Part shown: positions 17,394 through 26,840 of the stretch, one piece after another
Numbering within the stretch: the first letter of the stretch is position 1
Layout of the letters: each line of letters opens with the position of its first letter
From: Fibrisoma limi BUZ 3
GTDB lineage: Bacteria > Bacteroidota > Bacteroidia > Cytophagales > Spirosomataceae
Assembly: GCF_000296815.2 (NCBI RefSeq)
Contig: NZ_CAIT01000009.1
Span: forward strand, 1,612,001-1,676,000
Direction of reading: 5' to 3'
Length of the DNA stretch: 64,000 nt
The notes under the pieces: generated by a model
The model's database searches: none
The model's input: only the letters and a program-made list of their open reading frames with translations
What the model was told of the DNA's origin: nothing
Made by a program: the position numbers and the translations under genes

Positions 17394-18689
17394 ATGCAGC
17401 GACATAAGACCCTCTTGTCTGGGCTTCTATCCCTATGTTTCTTTACGAGCTTCGGACAGCCCCGAACCGACTCGTTCCTCACCAAGCTCTTTGCTACCAA
17501 CCGCAATGCTACGTTCCAGCAGGTCATTCAACACCCGGCCCAATACCGGTTGCAGATTATTTACACGCAGATAAATCGGGACAAAAACAACGTACCCACC
17601 TTCACGAACTACTATTTTCGGGTCGACAGTACGGAATATTTTAATCCCGCTTCTACGGTCAAATTACCGCTGACGTTGCTGTCGCTGGAGAAGCTGAATA
17701 ACCTGAAAAATCCGCAGGTGACGAGGTCTACGGCCATGCAGTTTGATAGCGCCTACAGCAAACAAACCAAAGAGTGGACCGACACAACGGCGCAGTCGGG
17801 TTATCCGTCCATTGCGCATCTGATCCGGAAAGCCTTTCTGGTCAGTGAGAACGATCCATACAGTCGCATGTACGAGTTCGTTGGTCAGCAGGCTATCAAT
17901 GAGTCCCTACACGCTCGCGGCTACCTCGATACGCGCATCACGCACCGCTTCGTGCGCATGACGGCCGACGAAAATCGGCATACCAACCCGGTCCGGTTTA
18001 TTCAGGAAGATGGTAAACTGATCCTGGCGCAACCAGCGGCTTACAACACCGTTCCGTTTGATTTTAGTCGGTCGGCCAAACTGGGCAAAGGGTATTACGT
18101 CCGGGATAGCCTTGTCAACGAACCGTTTGACTTCACAACGCGCAATAAGCTGCCGCTGGAAAGCCTCCACCAGATACTGAAATCGGTCATGTTCCCCAAC
18201 GCTGTGCCACCCCGTCAACGATTCAATCTGACCGACGACGATTATACATTCCTGTACCAGTATCTTTCTCAGTATCCCGGCGAAACCAATTACCCCAAAT
18301 ACGACGCAACGCAATATTACGACAGCTATGTCAAGTTCTTCTTCCGCGACAGCCTGCATAAACAGATGCCGGACGGCCTTCGGGTATTCAATAAAGTGGG
18401 GTGGGCGTATGGCTTCCTGACGGATGCCTCCTACGTAGCTGACTTCAAGAACAAGGTTGAGTTCATGCTGTCGGCCACGATTTACGTCAACAGCGACGGC
18501 ATTCTGAATGACGACAGGTATGAATACGAACAAGTGGGCCATCCGTTTCTGTACCAACTGGGCCAGACCATCTACCAGTATGAATTAAAACGCAAACAAC
18601 CGAACGCTCCTGACCTCAGCCGCTTTCGCGTACCGTATGAGAAGCGGCTGAACGACAAGCGGCCGGTGATTAAGAATGTTGACAATTAA
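17394..18689 (+). CDS. Secreted class A beta-lactamase-like serine hydrolase
   Basis: 431 residues from the ATG at 17394; an in-frame TTG at 17385 lies inside a probable promoter element. Signal peptide to about residue 22. The SxxK catalytic motif is STVK (Ser87, Lys90) in FNPASTVKLP, an SDN-like SEND follows (LVSENDPYSRMYEF), and KVG (FNKVGWAYG) takes the KTG position. This is the fold of the Beta-lactamase2 family, which includes many non-antibiotic peptidases and esterases. The protein is larger than classic beta-lactamases (about 290 residues), so antibiotic hydrolysis is doubtful. The amidohydrolase gene begins 14 bp downstream. Confidence 0.85.
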   Translation: MQRHKTLLSGLLSLCFFTSFGQPRTDSFLTKLFATNRNATFQQVIQHPAQYRLQIIYTQINRDKNNVPTFTNYYFRVDSTEYFNPASTVKLPLTLLSLEKLNNLKNPQVTRSTAMQFDSAYSKQTKEWTDTTAQSGYPSIAHLIRKAFLVSENDPYSRMYEFVGQQAINESLHARGYLDTRITHRFVRMTADENRHTNPVRFIQEDGKLILAQPAAYNTVPFDFSRSAKLGKGYYVRDSLVNEPFDFTTRNKLPLESLHQILKSVMFPNAVPPRQRFNLTDDDYTFLYQYLSQYPGETNYPKYDATQYYDSYVKFFFRDSLHKQMPDGLRVFNKVGWAYGFLTDASYVADFKNKVEFMLSATIYVNSDGILNDDRYEYEQVGHPFLYQLGQTIYQYELKRKQPNAPDLSRFRVPYEKRLNDKRPVIKNVDN

Positions 18690-18703
18690 AACCGAACAGA
18701 TTC

Positions 18704-20467
18704 ATGAAATACGTTTTACTGATTTTGGCCCTCAGTACTACCTTGATAGGGTGGGGACAACCTACAGCCCGTGATTCCAGCCGGGCCGTTACGTTACCCA
18801 GCCAACCCGTTGTTGTTGTGGGTGGCAACCTCATCGACGTTGAAACGGGTAAGGTACGTGAGAACGTCAGCCTGTTGATTGAACAGGGAACCATTACCAG
18901 GATTGGCAAGAACCTTAAAGCCCCCGCCGGTGCTACGGTCATTGATGCCAAAGGCAAGTGGCTGATACCGGGTATGATCGACAGCCATATTCACCTGTTT
19001 CAGTCGGGAAGTATCTACACACGCCCGGATGGCTTTAATTTAACGAAGTACCGACCTTACGAAACCGAACGCCAGTGGCTGCGCGACAACATGGGCGACC
19101 TGCTACGCCGGTATCTGGCCTGCGGCATCACGACCGTTATCGACGTCGGCGGGCCGATGTCTCAGCTCCCCTACCGCGACCGTTTCAACCAGCAATACAC
19201 CAGCCCGAGTATTTTGCTGACGGGCCCTCTGGTCTCGACCTACCAGCCCGATGCATTTAAGGTTGATGACTCGCCCATTCTTAAAGCCAACACGCCCGAA
19301 GAAGCCCGCGACATCGTCCGTAAGCAACTGCCCTACAAACCCGATTTCATCAAAGTCTGGTTTATCATTCGCGGCATAGGCAAGTCCAACGATGAGATGA
19401 TACCGGTTGTGCAGGCTGCCATTGACGAAGCACACAAAAATGGCCTTAAGGTAGCCATTCATACGCAGGAGTTGCTGGCGGCTAAACTAGGCGTTAAATA
19501 TGGTGCCGACTTCCTGGTACATAGCCCGGAAGATGGCGTTGTGGATGACGAACTGCTCGATCTGATGCGCAAAAACAAAGTCAGCTATTGCCCGACCATG
19601 ATTGTTAATCGGGGCTATGCCGATTTTTTTACTACGGACCGCATCCTTACTACGTATGAATTCAACAAAGCCAATCCCTACGTGCTGGGTACCCTGTTTG
19701 ACATCAAACACCTGCCGGAACCCGAACTCCGCAAACGATACACTGGTGTTTTTACCAGTACGGCCTACAAAGAGCGAGCAGCCCGCATTGACTCACTGAA
19801 GCGAATCAATTTAAAGAGGGTGTGGAACGCGGGTATCAACGTAGCGGCCGGAACGGACGCCGGTAATCCGGGTACATTTCACGGTACGTCATTCATCGAT
19901 GAACTAAAAGCCATGCAGGCGGCCGGGCTAACCAACGCCGATTTGCTGAAATCGGCCACCATAAACGGAGCCCGGATTTTTGGTAAAGAAAATCAGATGG
20001 GAAGTTTAGTCGAGGGGAGGCTGGCCAACGTAGTTATCCTGAAGCAAAACCCGCTCGAAACCATCGACGCGCTGACCAGCATCGAAACGATCATCAACCG
20101 CGGCTACGTAACAACCCCTGAAAAGCTCCTCCCCGACACTCCTATCGATCTGGCGCAGCGGCAATTGAACGCCTACAACGCCCGCAACATCGATGCCTTC
20201 CTGGAACCCTATGCCGACGACGTTGAAATTTACGCCTTCCCCGACAAGCTTCAGTACAAGGGCAAGGAGACTATGCGGAAGCAGTACAGCGGTATGTTTG
20301 AGCGGACTCCGATTCTCCATTGCGAACTCGTCAACCGCATTGCCGTTGGGAATACAGTGATCGACCATGAAAGCGTGACATTTGCTGCGGATCAGGCGCC
20401 CGTGAAAGCCGTGGCTATCTACAAAATTGAAAACGGTAAAATCGCGAAGGTCTATTTCGCCAGATAA
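18704..20467 (+). CDS. Secreted amidohydrolase fused to a C-terminal SnoaL/NTF2-like domain
   Basis: 587 residues. Signal peptide to about 18. The amidohydrolase domain (about 35-460) has the metal motif DSHIHLF (His95, His97), a likely carboxylated Lys in DFIKVWF, His in VAIHTQE and LVHSPED, and the final Asp in AAGTDAGNPG, as in imidazolonepropionase/prolidase-like enzymes. After the closing strand (GRLANVVILKQNP) comes an extra domain (about 475-587) with RQLNAYNARNIDAFLEPYADDVEIY, typical of SnoaL-like/NTF2 folds. That fusion is uncommon. It lies 14 bp after the serine hydrolase gene and is probably cotranscribed. Confidence 0.9.
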   Translation: MKYVLLILALSTTLIGWGQPTARDSSRAVTLPSQPVVVVGGNLIDVETGKVRENVSLLIEQGTITRIGKNLKAPAGATVIDAKGKWLIPGMIDSHIHLFQSGSIYTRPDGFNLTKYRPYETERQWLRDNMGDLLRRYLACGITTVIDVGGPMSQLPYRDRFNQQYTSPSILLTGPLVSTYQPDAFKVDDSPILKANTPEEARDIVRKQLPYKPDFIKVWFIIRGIGKSNDEMIPVVQAAIDEAHKNGLKVAIHTQELLAAKLGVKYGADFLVHSPEDGVVDDELLDLMRKNKVSYCPTMIVNRGYADFFTTDRILTTYEFNKANPYVLGTLFDIKHLPEPELRKRYTGVFTSTAYKERAARIDSLKRINLKRVWNAGINVAAGTDAGNPGTFHGTSFIDELKAMQAAGLTNADLLKSATINGARIFGKENQMGSLVEGRLANVVILKQNPLETIDALTSIETIINRGYVTTPEKLLPDTPIDLAQRQLNAYNARNIDAFLEPYADDVEIYAFPDKLQYKGKETMRKQYSGMFERTPILHCELVNRIAVGNTVIDHESVTFAADQAPVKAVAIYKIENGKIAKVYFAR

Positions 20468-20474
20468 GTCTGTT

Positions 20475-20514
20475 GATGCGCAATGACTGGAAGGCCAGCC
20501 ATTGCGCATCTTTT
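20475..20514. terminator. Terminator between amidohydrolase and nadC
   Basis: Arms 20475-20485 and 20500-20510 are perfect complements (GATGCGCAATG), with extra pairing inside the loop, followed by TTTT at 20511-20514. It serves the plus-strand gene and touches the nadC stop codon (20514-20516). Confidence 0.75.
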
Positions 20515-21362
20515 CAGTACGCTTTCAGGCTCAGGTCCAGACTCCGGACACGGTGCGTTAACGCACCTGACGAGATGTAGTCCACACCGGTTTCGGCATA
20601 GGCGCGGAGCGTCGTTTCGTCAATGCCTCCGGATGCCTCCGTGATGAACCGGCCGTTGATGAGCCGTACCATATCCCGAACGCCATCGGGTTTGAAGTTA
20701 TCCAGCAATATGATGTCGACTTTGGTGCCTTCAGATTGACCAATGCGCAGCACCTCTTCCACTTCGGCCCGGTTCCGGGTCTCAACCTCGATCCGTAGTG
20801 AACGGCCGGTTTCGTTCAGGTACGTGTTTGCTTTACGAATAGCCGCTTCAATTCCCCCGGCGTAGTCCACGTGATTATCCTTGATCAAGATCATATCGAA
20901 CAGGCCGAACCGGTGGTTAATGGCTCCGCCTATCTTCGTCGCCATCTTTTCACAAATGCGGAAATTAGGCGTGGTTTTGCGGGTATCGAGCAACTGTGCC
21001 CGCGTGCCTTCCAGTAAGTCTACCATCTGGCGGGTATGGGTGGCAATGCCGCTCATCCGCTGCATACAGTTAAGAACCAATCGTTCGGCTTTCAGGATCG
21101 ACTGTGCATTACCACTGACGATCAGCACTACATCGCCGGGATTGATGGCTGCACCATCGGTGAGCAGTACATCTACTTGCAAAGCGGGATCAACTTCCGC
21201 AAATATGGCCAGCGCAACATCAACGCCAGCCAGAATACCCGCTTCCTTTACCAGCAGCCGGGCTCGCTTCTGCGCGTCGGCCGGAATGGTTGATAATGAA
21301 GTATGGTCACCATCGCCGACATCTTCAGCCAGCGCTAATTGAATAAATTCCTGCAGATTCAT
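20514..21362 (-). CDS. nadC: Nicotinate-nucleotide pyrophosphorylase (carboxylating), quinolinate phosphoribosyltransferase
   Basis: 282 residues, the usual length. It converts quinolinate and PRPP to nicotinate mononucleotide in de novo NAD synthesis. Family motifs are all present: EDVGDGDHTS near the N-terminus, LNCMQRMSGIATHT, LDTRKTTPNFR with the substrate-binding Arg/Lys, KIGGAINHRFGL, LIKDNHV, ILLDNFKPD, EASGGI and ISSGALTH. The start ATG at 21362 is the first in frame and fits the family start. It stands alone; nadA and nadB are not in the window. Confidence 0.97.
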   Translation of the reverse strand: MNLQEFIQLALAEDVGDGDHTSLSTIPADAQKRARLLVKEAGILAGVDVALAIFAEVDPALQVDVLLTDGAAINPGDVVLIVSGNAQSILKAERLVLNCMQRMSGIATHTRQMVDLLEGTRAQLLDTRKTTPNFRICEKMATKIGGAINHRFGLFDMILIKDNHVDYAGGIEAAIRKANTYLNETGRSLRIEVETRNRAEVEEVLRIGQSEGTKVDIILLDNFKPDGVRDMVRLINGRFITEASGGIDETTLRAYAETGVDYISSGALTHRVRSLDLSLKAY

Positions 21363-21504
21363 GGGCGAAAGTTAACGGTTTCTTTACAAAACGACCTGTT
21401 GAACTATTGTTTCGCCTAATTAAAAACCTACCAAATTAATAGATTATCAAACACTTGCATTGTTCATAAAATGGTACGAAATTTGTCTTCCTTTTACCAT
21501 TTCT

Positions 21505-21876
21505 ATGAAGCAACCGCGTGTCATACAGCGTCTTTCGAGCCTGCTTCTGGCCACTTTTCTGCTTTTCACGGCAGTTTGGGGGCAGGGAGGCCTGATGGCA
21601 CAGCACGCCATGTCGGCGAAAGCGGTAAAAGAGCAGCAGAAAGCCACTGATTCACACACGTCGGATGCACAACTGACCACGGCTTCGTTCGAGGCCGTCG
21701 TTACGCCGGCTATTTCCTTTGATTTCAACCAGACGGCGTTTCTGCTTCCTGCGCCTACGCTGCTCATTCTTCTGCTGTTAAGCGTACCCCTGCTCCGGTA
21801 TTTTACCATTCCGCATTATTATTTCTCGTTTTTTCGCCACGTCTTTGGGCATCATATTGCCACGAACGCGCCCTAA
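21505..21876 (+). CDS. Small hypothetical membrane protein upstream of secDF
   Basis: 123 residues from the ATG at 21505; the frame is open from a TTG at 21460 but the ATG gives a proper N-terminal hydrophobic segment (about 8-25). A second hydrophobic segment (about 80-100) is followed by a basic, His- and aromatic-rich tail (YFTIPHYYFSFFRHVFGHH). No family is recognised. It precedes secDF by 109 bp on the same strand, but no functional link can be shown. Confidence 0.65.
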   Translation: MKQPRVIQRLSSLLLATFLLFTAVWGQGGLMAQHAMSAKAVKEQQKATDSHTSDAQLTTASFEAVVTPAISFDFNQTAFLLPAPTLLILLLLSVPLLRYFTIPHYYFSFFRHVFGHHIATNAP

Positions 21877-21985
21877 CGTTTCGTAGCGCGGACGCATCAC
21901 CTCCGTGCCGATTCTGTCTTTCTATCTATTTCATTTTTACCAATCAATTATCTCTCCGCACGGACTAACCGTCCTTGCTACTTGT

Positions 21986-24900
21986 ATGCAAAACCGAACC
22001 GGAATAATCATTCTGACGGCGGTGATTGCTCTACTGAGCATTTACTACCTGTCGTTCACGTTCGTATCGCGCAGCATTAAGGCCGATGCCGAAGCTTATG
22101 CGACGAACAAACAGGGCGTGGTCGACCGCGCCAAAAAACAGCGCTACCTGGACTCTCTCTGGAAAGAAGAGGTCTATCTGGGCAATACGCTTCAGGAGGT
22201 AACTGAACGAGAACTGGGCCTGGGTCTTGACCTGCAGGGCGGGATGCACGTAGTGCTGGAAGTGTCGCCGGCCGACATTCTACGTGGCTTGTCGGGCAAC
22301 AACCGTGACCCGAAGTTCAATCAGGCGCTGCAACAAAGCATTGAAGACCAGAAGCGGAGCAGCGCGAGCTTTGTTGACCTGTTTGTTGACAATTACAAAG
22401 AACTGGCACCGAACACCAAGCTGGCCACGATCTTCGCAACCAGCGCAAACCGGGGCAAAATCAACTACCAGTCGACGGACACTGAAGTTCGTCGTCTGCT
22501 GAACACCGAGGTTGAAGATGCCATCAGCCGGGCGTATCAGATCATTCAGGCCCGTGTCGATAAGTTTGGGGTTGCAAACCCGAACATCCAGCGGCTGCCG
22601 GGTTCTGGCCGGATTCAGATTGAATTGCCGGGTATCGACAACCCCGAGCGGGTACGTCGCCTGCTGACCGGCGCGGCCAAGCTTGAGTTTGTGGAAGTGT
22701 ACCGCCTGAACGAACTGGCCCCGGCTATTGAAGGGATGGGCGCTTACCTTGTGAAGCAGGAAGCCGCTCGCAAAGAGACCCAGAAGGCAACGACACCGGC
22801 TACCACCAGCGCAACCAGCGGCAGCGGTACGTCGAGCCTTGAGTCGCAGTTGGCCCAGCGTAACCAGCCGACCGATTCAACTAAGAAGGACACTACGGCT
22901 CAAGCTGCTCAAAGCACAGCGCTGACGCAACTGTTCATTCCTATCTCGCAGGATCAGCTCGGCGTATACCTGAAAGATACGGCCCGCGCCAATGACGTGC
23001 TGAACGATCCGGAAGTACGGACTCTGTTCCCGGCCGACGTAGCCTTTTCCTGGGACCGGAAAGCCATTGAAACCAACGACGGCAAGGAAATCCTGCCGCT
23101 GTATTTCCTGAAGAAGCCGGGTGGTCGCGCTCCGCTGGAAGGTGACGTCATTACGGATGCTTCTAACGACTACGATGATCGTGGCCGGCCTGAGGTGACG
23201 ATGAACATGAATGCCGAAGGAGCGCGCAAGTGGCGTAGCCTGACGGCCGCTAACGTAGGTCGTCCGGTAGCTATTATGCTCGATAACCTCGTGTATACCG
23301 CGCCGAACGTACAGAACGAAATACCGAACGGTCGTTCGAGCATCTCGGGTAACTTCACTGTTGAAGAAACCAAAGACCTGGCGAACGTATTGAAAGCGGG
23401 TAAGCTGCCCGCACCGACCAACATCGTGGAGGAAAGCGTGGTGGGTGCTACGCTCGGTTCAGAAGCCGTTCAGGCCGGGGTTCTGTCGTCAATCATCGGT
23501 ATTCTGCTGGTGCTGGGCTTCGTGCTGTTCTACTACAACCGCGCCGGTCTGATTGCCGACGCAGCGTTGCTGGTCAACCTCTTCTTCCTGCTGGGTATAA
23601 TGGCCTCATTGGGCGCCGTACTGACAATGCCGGGTATTGCTGGTATCGTTCTGTCAATTGGTATGGCCGTCGATGCGAACGTGTTGATTTTCGAGCGTAT
23701 TAAAGAAGAACTGGCGGAAGGTAAAGGCTTCAAGCAGGCCGTACACGACGGTTTCAAGAATTCGCTGTCGTCAATCATCGACTCGAACGTAACAACCTTC
23801 CTGACCGGGGTGGTTCTGTTTATCTTCGGTACGGGTCTGATTCTGGGCTTTGCCACTACGCTGATCATTGGTATCCTGACGTCCCTGTTTGCGGCTATCT
23901 TCGTGACGCGACTGCTGCTGGATTCGTACATCCGGAACGGCAAAACGCTGACGTTCAGCTCATCGTGGGCTAAGAACCTGTTCAAAGATTCAAACTTTGA
24001 TTTCGTATCCCGGCGTCGTCTCTACTACACGCTGTCGTCGGCGATTATCGGCCTGGGTATCATCTCGGTTATCTTCAAAGGCTTTGGCCTGGGCGTTGAC
24101 TTCAAAGGAGGGCGTTCATACGTCATTCGCTTTGAAAAATCGATCAGTACAGACGACGTTCGGAACGCGCTGGAGAACGTACTGGGTAGCTCACCGGAAG
24201 TAAAAACCTACGGCGGTACGGGGATTGGCGCTAACCAGGTGAAGGTTACTACGCCGTATCTGGTTGACGTGAATACGCCGGAAGCCGATAAGCAGGCTGA
24301 AGCAACGATTTACAAAGGCCTGGCTACCATCAGTGGTAATCCGGCAAAGATTGAAAGTTCGCAGAAAGTTGGTCCAACGATCGCTAATGACATTCTGACT
24401 TCGGCTATCTGGTCGATCCTGCTGGCCGTAGCAGTTGTATTTGCGTACATTCTGATCCGGTTCAAACGGCTGGCCTTTGGTTACGGAGCCATCGTGGCCA
24501 TGTTCCACGACGTACTGATCATTCTGGCAATTTTCTCGATTTTCAACGGCTTCCTGCCGTTCTCGCTCGATATTGACCAGGCGTTTGTGGGCGCTCTGCT
24601 GACCATCATGGGTTACTCGATGAACGATACGGTGGTGGTATTTGACCGGGTTCGGGAATACCTCAACGAAAACCGGGGTAAGCGCGAAAGCATCGCTACG
24701 GTCATCAACAATGCGTTGAACAGTACGCTGAGCCGTACGGCCGTAACCGGTTTCTCAACAATTCTGGTCCTGCTGGTCCTGTTCATCTTCGGGGGCGAAA
24801 CCATCCGGGGCTTCTCATTCGCGATGCTGATTGGGGTTATCGTGGGTACGTATTCGTCGCTGTTTGTGGCTACGCCGATCGTGGTCGACTCCCTGAGTCG

Positions 24901-25066
24901 CGACCAGGAGAAGGAAGGTGATGCACCGACTGGTGGAACAGGTGAAAAGCGGCTGGATCCGATCCCGGCCGATTTCACGACGAAAGCCGCTCCTACGCCT
25001 GAAGAATTTACGGCCAAGAAGGAGAAAAAACCGAAAACACCCCTGATCCGGCCGTCGCAGTCCTAA
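21986..25066 (+). CDS. secDF: Fused SecDF protein-export membrane protein
   Basis: 1026 residues from the ATG at 21986, which starts directly with the first transmembrane helix; an upstream in-frame codon (21905) adds an unlikely leader. The SecD half has LGLDLQGGMHVVLEV near residue 80, a P1 periplasmic domain with a Gln/Thr/Ser-rich insertion (about 260-310), and the channel helices with GIVLSIGMAVDANVLIFERIKEEL. The SecF half begins near 665, with GLGVDFKGGRSY and MGYSMNDTVVVFDRVREYL. SecDF uses the proton-motive force to complete Sec-dependent export. Fused SecDF is normal in Bacteroidota. The C-terminus is a charged Lys/Pro tail. Confidence 0.97.
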   Translation: MQNRTGIIILTAVIALLSIYYLSFTFVSRSIKADAEAYATNKQGVVDRAKKQRYLDSLWKEEVYLGNTLQEVTERELGLGLDLQGGMHVVLEVSPADILRGLSGNNRDPKFNQALQQSIEDQKRSSASFVDLFVDNYKELAPNTKLATIFATSANRGKINYQSTDTEVRRLLNTEVEDAISRAYQIIQARVDKFGVANPNIQRLPGSGRIQIELPGIDNPERVRRLLTGAAKLEFVEVYRLNELAPAIEGMGAYLVKQEAARKETQKATTPATTSATSGSGTSSLESQLAQRNQPTDSTKKDTTAQAAQSTALTQLFIPISQDQLGVYLKDTARANDVLNDPEVRTLFPADVAFSWDRKAIETNDGKEILPLYFLKKPGGRAPLEGDVITDASNDYDDRGRPEVTMNMNAEGARKWRSLTAANVGRPVAIMLDNLVYTAPNVQNEIPNGRSSISGNFTVEETKDLANVLKAGKLPAPTNIVEESVVGATLGSEAVQAGVLSSIIGILLVLGFVLFYYNRAGLIADAALLVNLFFLLGIMASLGAVLTMPGIAGIVLSIGMAVDANVLIFERIKEELAEGKGFKQAVHDGFKNSLSSIIDSNVTTFLTGVVLFIFGTGLILGFATTLIIGILTSLFAAIFVTRLLLDSYIRNGKTLTFSSSWAKNLFKDSNFDFVSRRRLYYTLSSAIIGLGIISVIFKGFGLGVDFKGGRSYVIRFEKSISTDDVRNALENVLGSSPEVKTYGGTGIGANQVKVTTPYLVDVNTPEADKQAEATIYKGLATISGNPAKIESSQKVGPTIANDILTSAIWSILLAVAVVFAYILIRFKRLAFGYGAIVAMFHDVLIILAIFSIFNGFLPFSLDIDQAFVGALLTIMGYSMNDTVVVFDRVREYLNENRGKRESIATVINNALNSTLSRTAVTGFSTILVLLVLFIFGGETIRGFSFAMLIGVIVGTYSSLFVATPIVVDSLSRDQEKEGDAPTGGTGEKRLDPIPADFTTKAAPTPEEFTAKKEKKPKTPLIRPSQS

Positions 25067-25070
25067 TCGA

Positions 25071-25136
25071 TTAGCGAATGAGTGAACGAGCGGCCATTTT
25101 CCAAGGCATACATTCGCCCGTTCACTCATTCGCTAA
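25071..25136 (+). terminator. Long inverted repeat after secDF, related to the repeat at 4272-4316
   Basis: The 22-bp arms 25071-25092 and 25115-25136 match at 21 positions and enclose a 22-nt loop. TTAAATTTTG follows. It contains the same GAATGAGTGAA core as 4272-4316. It probably terminates secDF and may be a mobile intergenic repeat. Confidence 0.65.
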
Positions 25137-25214
25137 TTAAATTTTGTATCTTCCCAGCGTTTTACGTGAGAATCTTTTTCCGATCGGCATCCCAACCAAA
25201 CTAAATTTTCCTGC

Positions 25215-26726
25215 ATGGAAACCAAACTCAAACCAGTTGACACCAGTATCTGGCGCAAGAAGCCGCTTGCGGCCTATGAGTCGGATGTTAAAAAAAGTGA
25301 ACTCAAACGCGTACTGACCCGCTGGGGTCTGACGTCGCTGGGTATTGGTGCCGTCATCGGGGGCGGTATCTTCGTTTTGACTGGCATTGCGGCCCATGAC
25401 TGGGCTGGCCCGGCGTTGGCACTTTCGTTCGTGCTGGCTGGAGTAGCCTGTACCTTTGCAGCACTGTGCTACGCCGAATTTGCGTCGATCCTGCCCGTTG
25501 AAGGGTCAGCTTATGCTTATTCGTACGGTACAGTCGGCGAGATCTTTGCCTGGCTTATTGGTTGGAATCTCATTCTGGAATACATGATGGGGGCCACTAC
25601 CGTAGCCGTGAGCTGGTCGGGTTACTTCGAAAAGCTGATGCATCTTTTCGGGATCAATCCGCCACTTTACTTGATGAACGACCCCATTACAGCCCGCGAA
25701 AAAGCGGCTGCACTGCGGGCCGCCGGTGAAGCCGTACCCGATTATGCCTTCGCGGTCAATCTGCCTGCTTTTCTGATTGTACTGGTCGTGACATACATCC
25801 TGGTCCGGGGTATCAAAGAAGCAGCCAGCACCAACAACCTGATCGTTATGATGAAGGTAACGGCCGTAATTTTCGTAATCATTGTCGGTGCCTTCTACGT
25901 TGATGCTGCCAACTGGACCCCCTTTATTCCGCAGCCGGTAACGGACAATGGCAATCAGGTTCACTACGGTTTCAGCGGTATCGTAACAGCCGCCAGTATC
26001 GTGTTCTTTGCCTACATCGGGTTTGATGCCGTATCAACCCAGGCCGGCGAAGCCATCAACCCAAAGAAAGACGTACCATTTGCAATCATTGCGTCGCTGA
26101 TTATCTGTACGCTGCTGTACATCCTGGTATCGCTCGTGCTGACGGGTATGGTACGTTACGATAGCCTTGACCTGAAGGCACCGGTAGCGCAGGCCTTCGC
26201 CGACAAAGGACTGACGTGGGCAGTGTACATCATCACGATTGCGGCTATTGCCGGTCTTACTTCGGTTATGCTGGTGATGATGCTGGGCCAGACACGGATT
26301 TTCCTCGGCATGGCTAAAGATGGTTTGCTGCCCAGAAACCTGTTCGCGTCGATTCACCCGACGTTCAAAACACCCTGGAAAAGCACGATTCTGGTAGGCC
26401 TGATCGTAGCGACCGTTGCAGCGCTGACTCCGATCGACAAGGTGTCGGAACTGTGCAGCTCAGGTACGCTGCTGGCCTTTGCCATGATCTGTGGCGCTGT
26501 TTGGCTGCTGCGCGTTCGTGAACCGCAGTTGGAGCGCCCATACCGGACTCCTGCCCTGCCGGTTATTGCTACGCTCGGTATTCTGGCTAACCTGTACCTG
26601 ATGTACAACCTGCGGACCGACACCAAGATTTCATTCGTTATCTGGTGTACGCTGGGTATTATCGTGTATTTCGCCTACAGCCGTCGGCATAGCAATTTGA
26701 ATAACCCGACTGACTATAACTCATAA
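25215..26726 (+). CDS. APC-family amino acid permease (cationic amino acid transporter-like)
   Basis: 503 residues with about twelve transmembrane helices. The first helix has SLGIGAVIGGGIFVLTG, the unwound substrate-binding motif of APC transporters, followed by FAALCYAEFASILPVEGSAY, and helix 6 has GFDAVSTQAGEAINPKKDVP. This pattern is typical of the YfnA/CAT subgroup importing amino acids by proton symport across the inner membrane. The exact amino acid cannot be told. A long hairpin precedes it and a terminator follows at 26763-26795, so it appears monocistronic. Confidence 0.93.
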   Translation: METKLKPVDTSIWRKKPLAAYESDVKKSELKRVLTRWGLTSLGIGAVIGGGIFVLTGIAAHDWAGPALALSFVLAGVACTFAALCYAEFASILPVEGSAYAYSYGTVGEIFAWLIGWNLILEYMMGATTVAVSWSGYFEKLMHLFGINPPLYLMNDPITAREKAAALRAAGEAVPDYAFAVNLPAFLIVLVVTYILVRGIKEAASTNNLIVMMKVTAVIFVIIVGAFYVDAANWTPFIPQPVTDNGNQVHYGFSGIVTAASIVFFAYIGFDAVSTQAGEAINPKKDVPFAIIASLIICTLLYILVSLVLTGMVRYDSLDLKAPVAQAFADKGLTWAVYIITIAAIAGLTSVMLVMMLGQTRIFLGMAKDGLLPRNLFASIHPTFKTPWKSTILVGLIVATVAALTPIDKVSELCSSGTLLAFAMICGAVWLLRVREPQLERPYRTPALPVIATLGILANLYLMYNLRTDTKISFVIWCTLGIIVYFAYSRRHSNLNNPTDYNS

Positions 26727-26762
26727 TCGGTTTTTTCACAGCGGATACGCTCGTGGCTTTAC

Positions 26763-26795
26763 AAGGCTCCAGACTAAACGTTTGGAGCCTTTTTG
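26763..26795 (+). terminator. Terminator after the permease
   Basis: AAGGCTCCA (26763-26771) pairs with TGGAGCCTT (26783-26791) around an 11-nt loop, followed by a T run. This is a standard intrinsic terminator. Confidence 0.8.
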
Positions 26796-26826
26796 CTTTG
26801 CTAATGAACATCTTCCCCGTCCGTAC

Positions 26827-26834
26827 TAGTTTTG
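26827..26834 (+). promoter_or_regulatory. Consensus -7 box directly before tauE
   Basis: TAGTTTTG matches TAnnTTTG exactly and ends 6 bp before the ATG at 26841. A transcript from it would start at about the start codon. A TTG at 26798-26800 is 26 bp upstream, longer than the usual spacer. Confidence 0.55.
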
Positions 26835-26840
26835 TACTGG

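Noticed and set aside
17907-18557. 216-residue minus-strand open frame
   Set aside because: It is antisense to the serine hydrolase, which carries clear SxxK and KxG motifs; the shadow has none.
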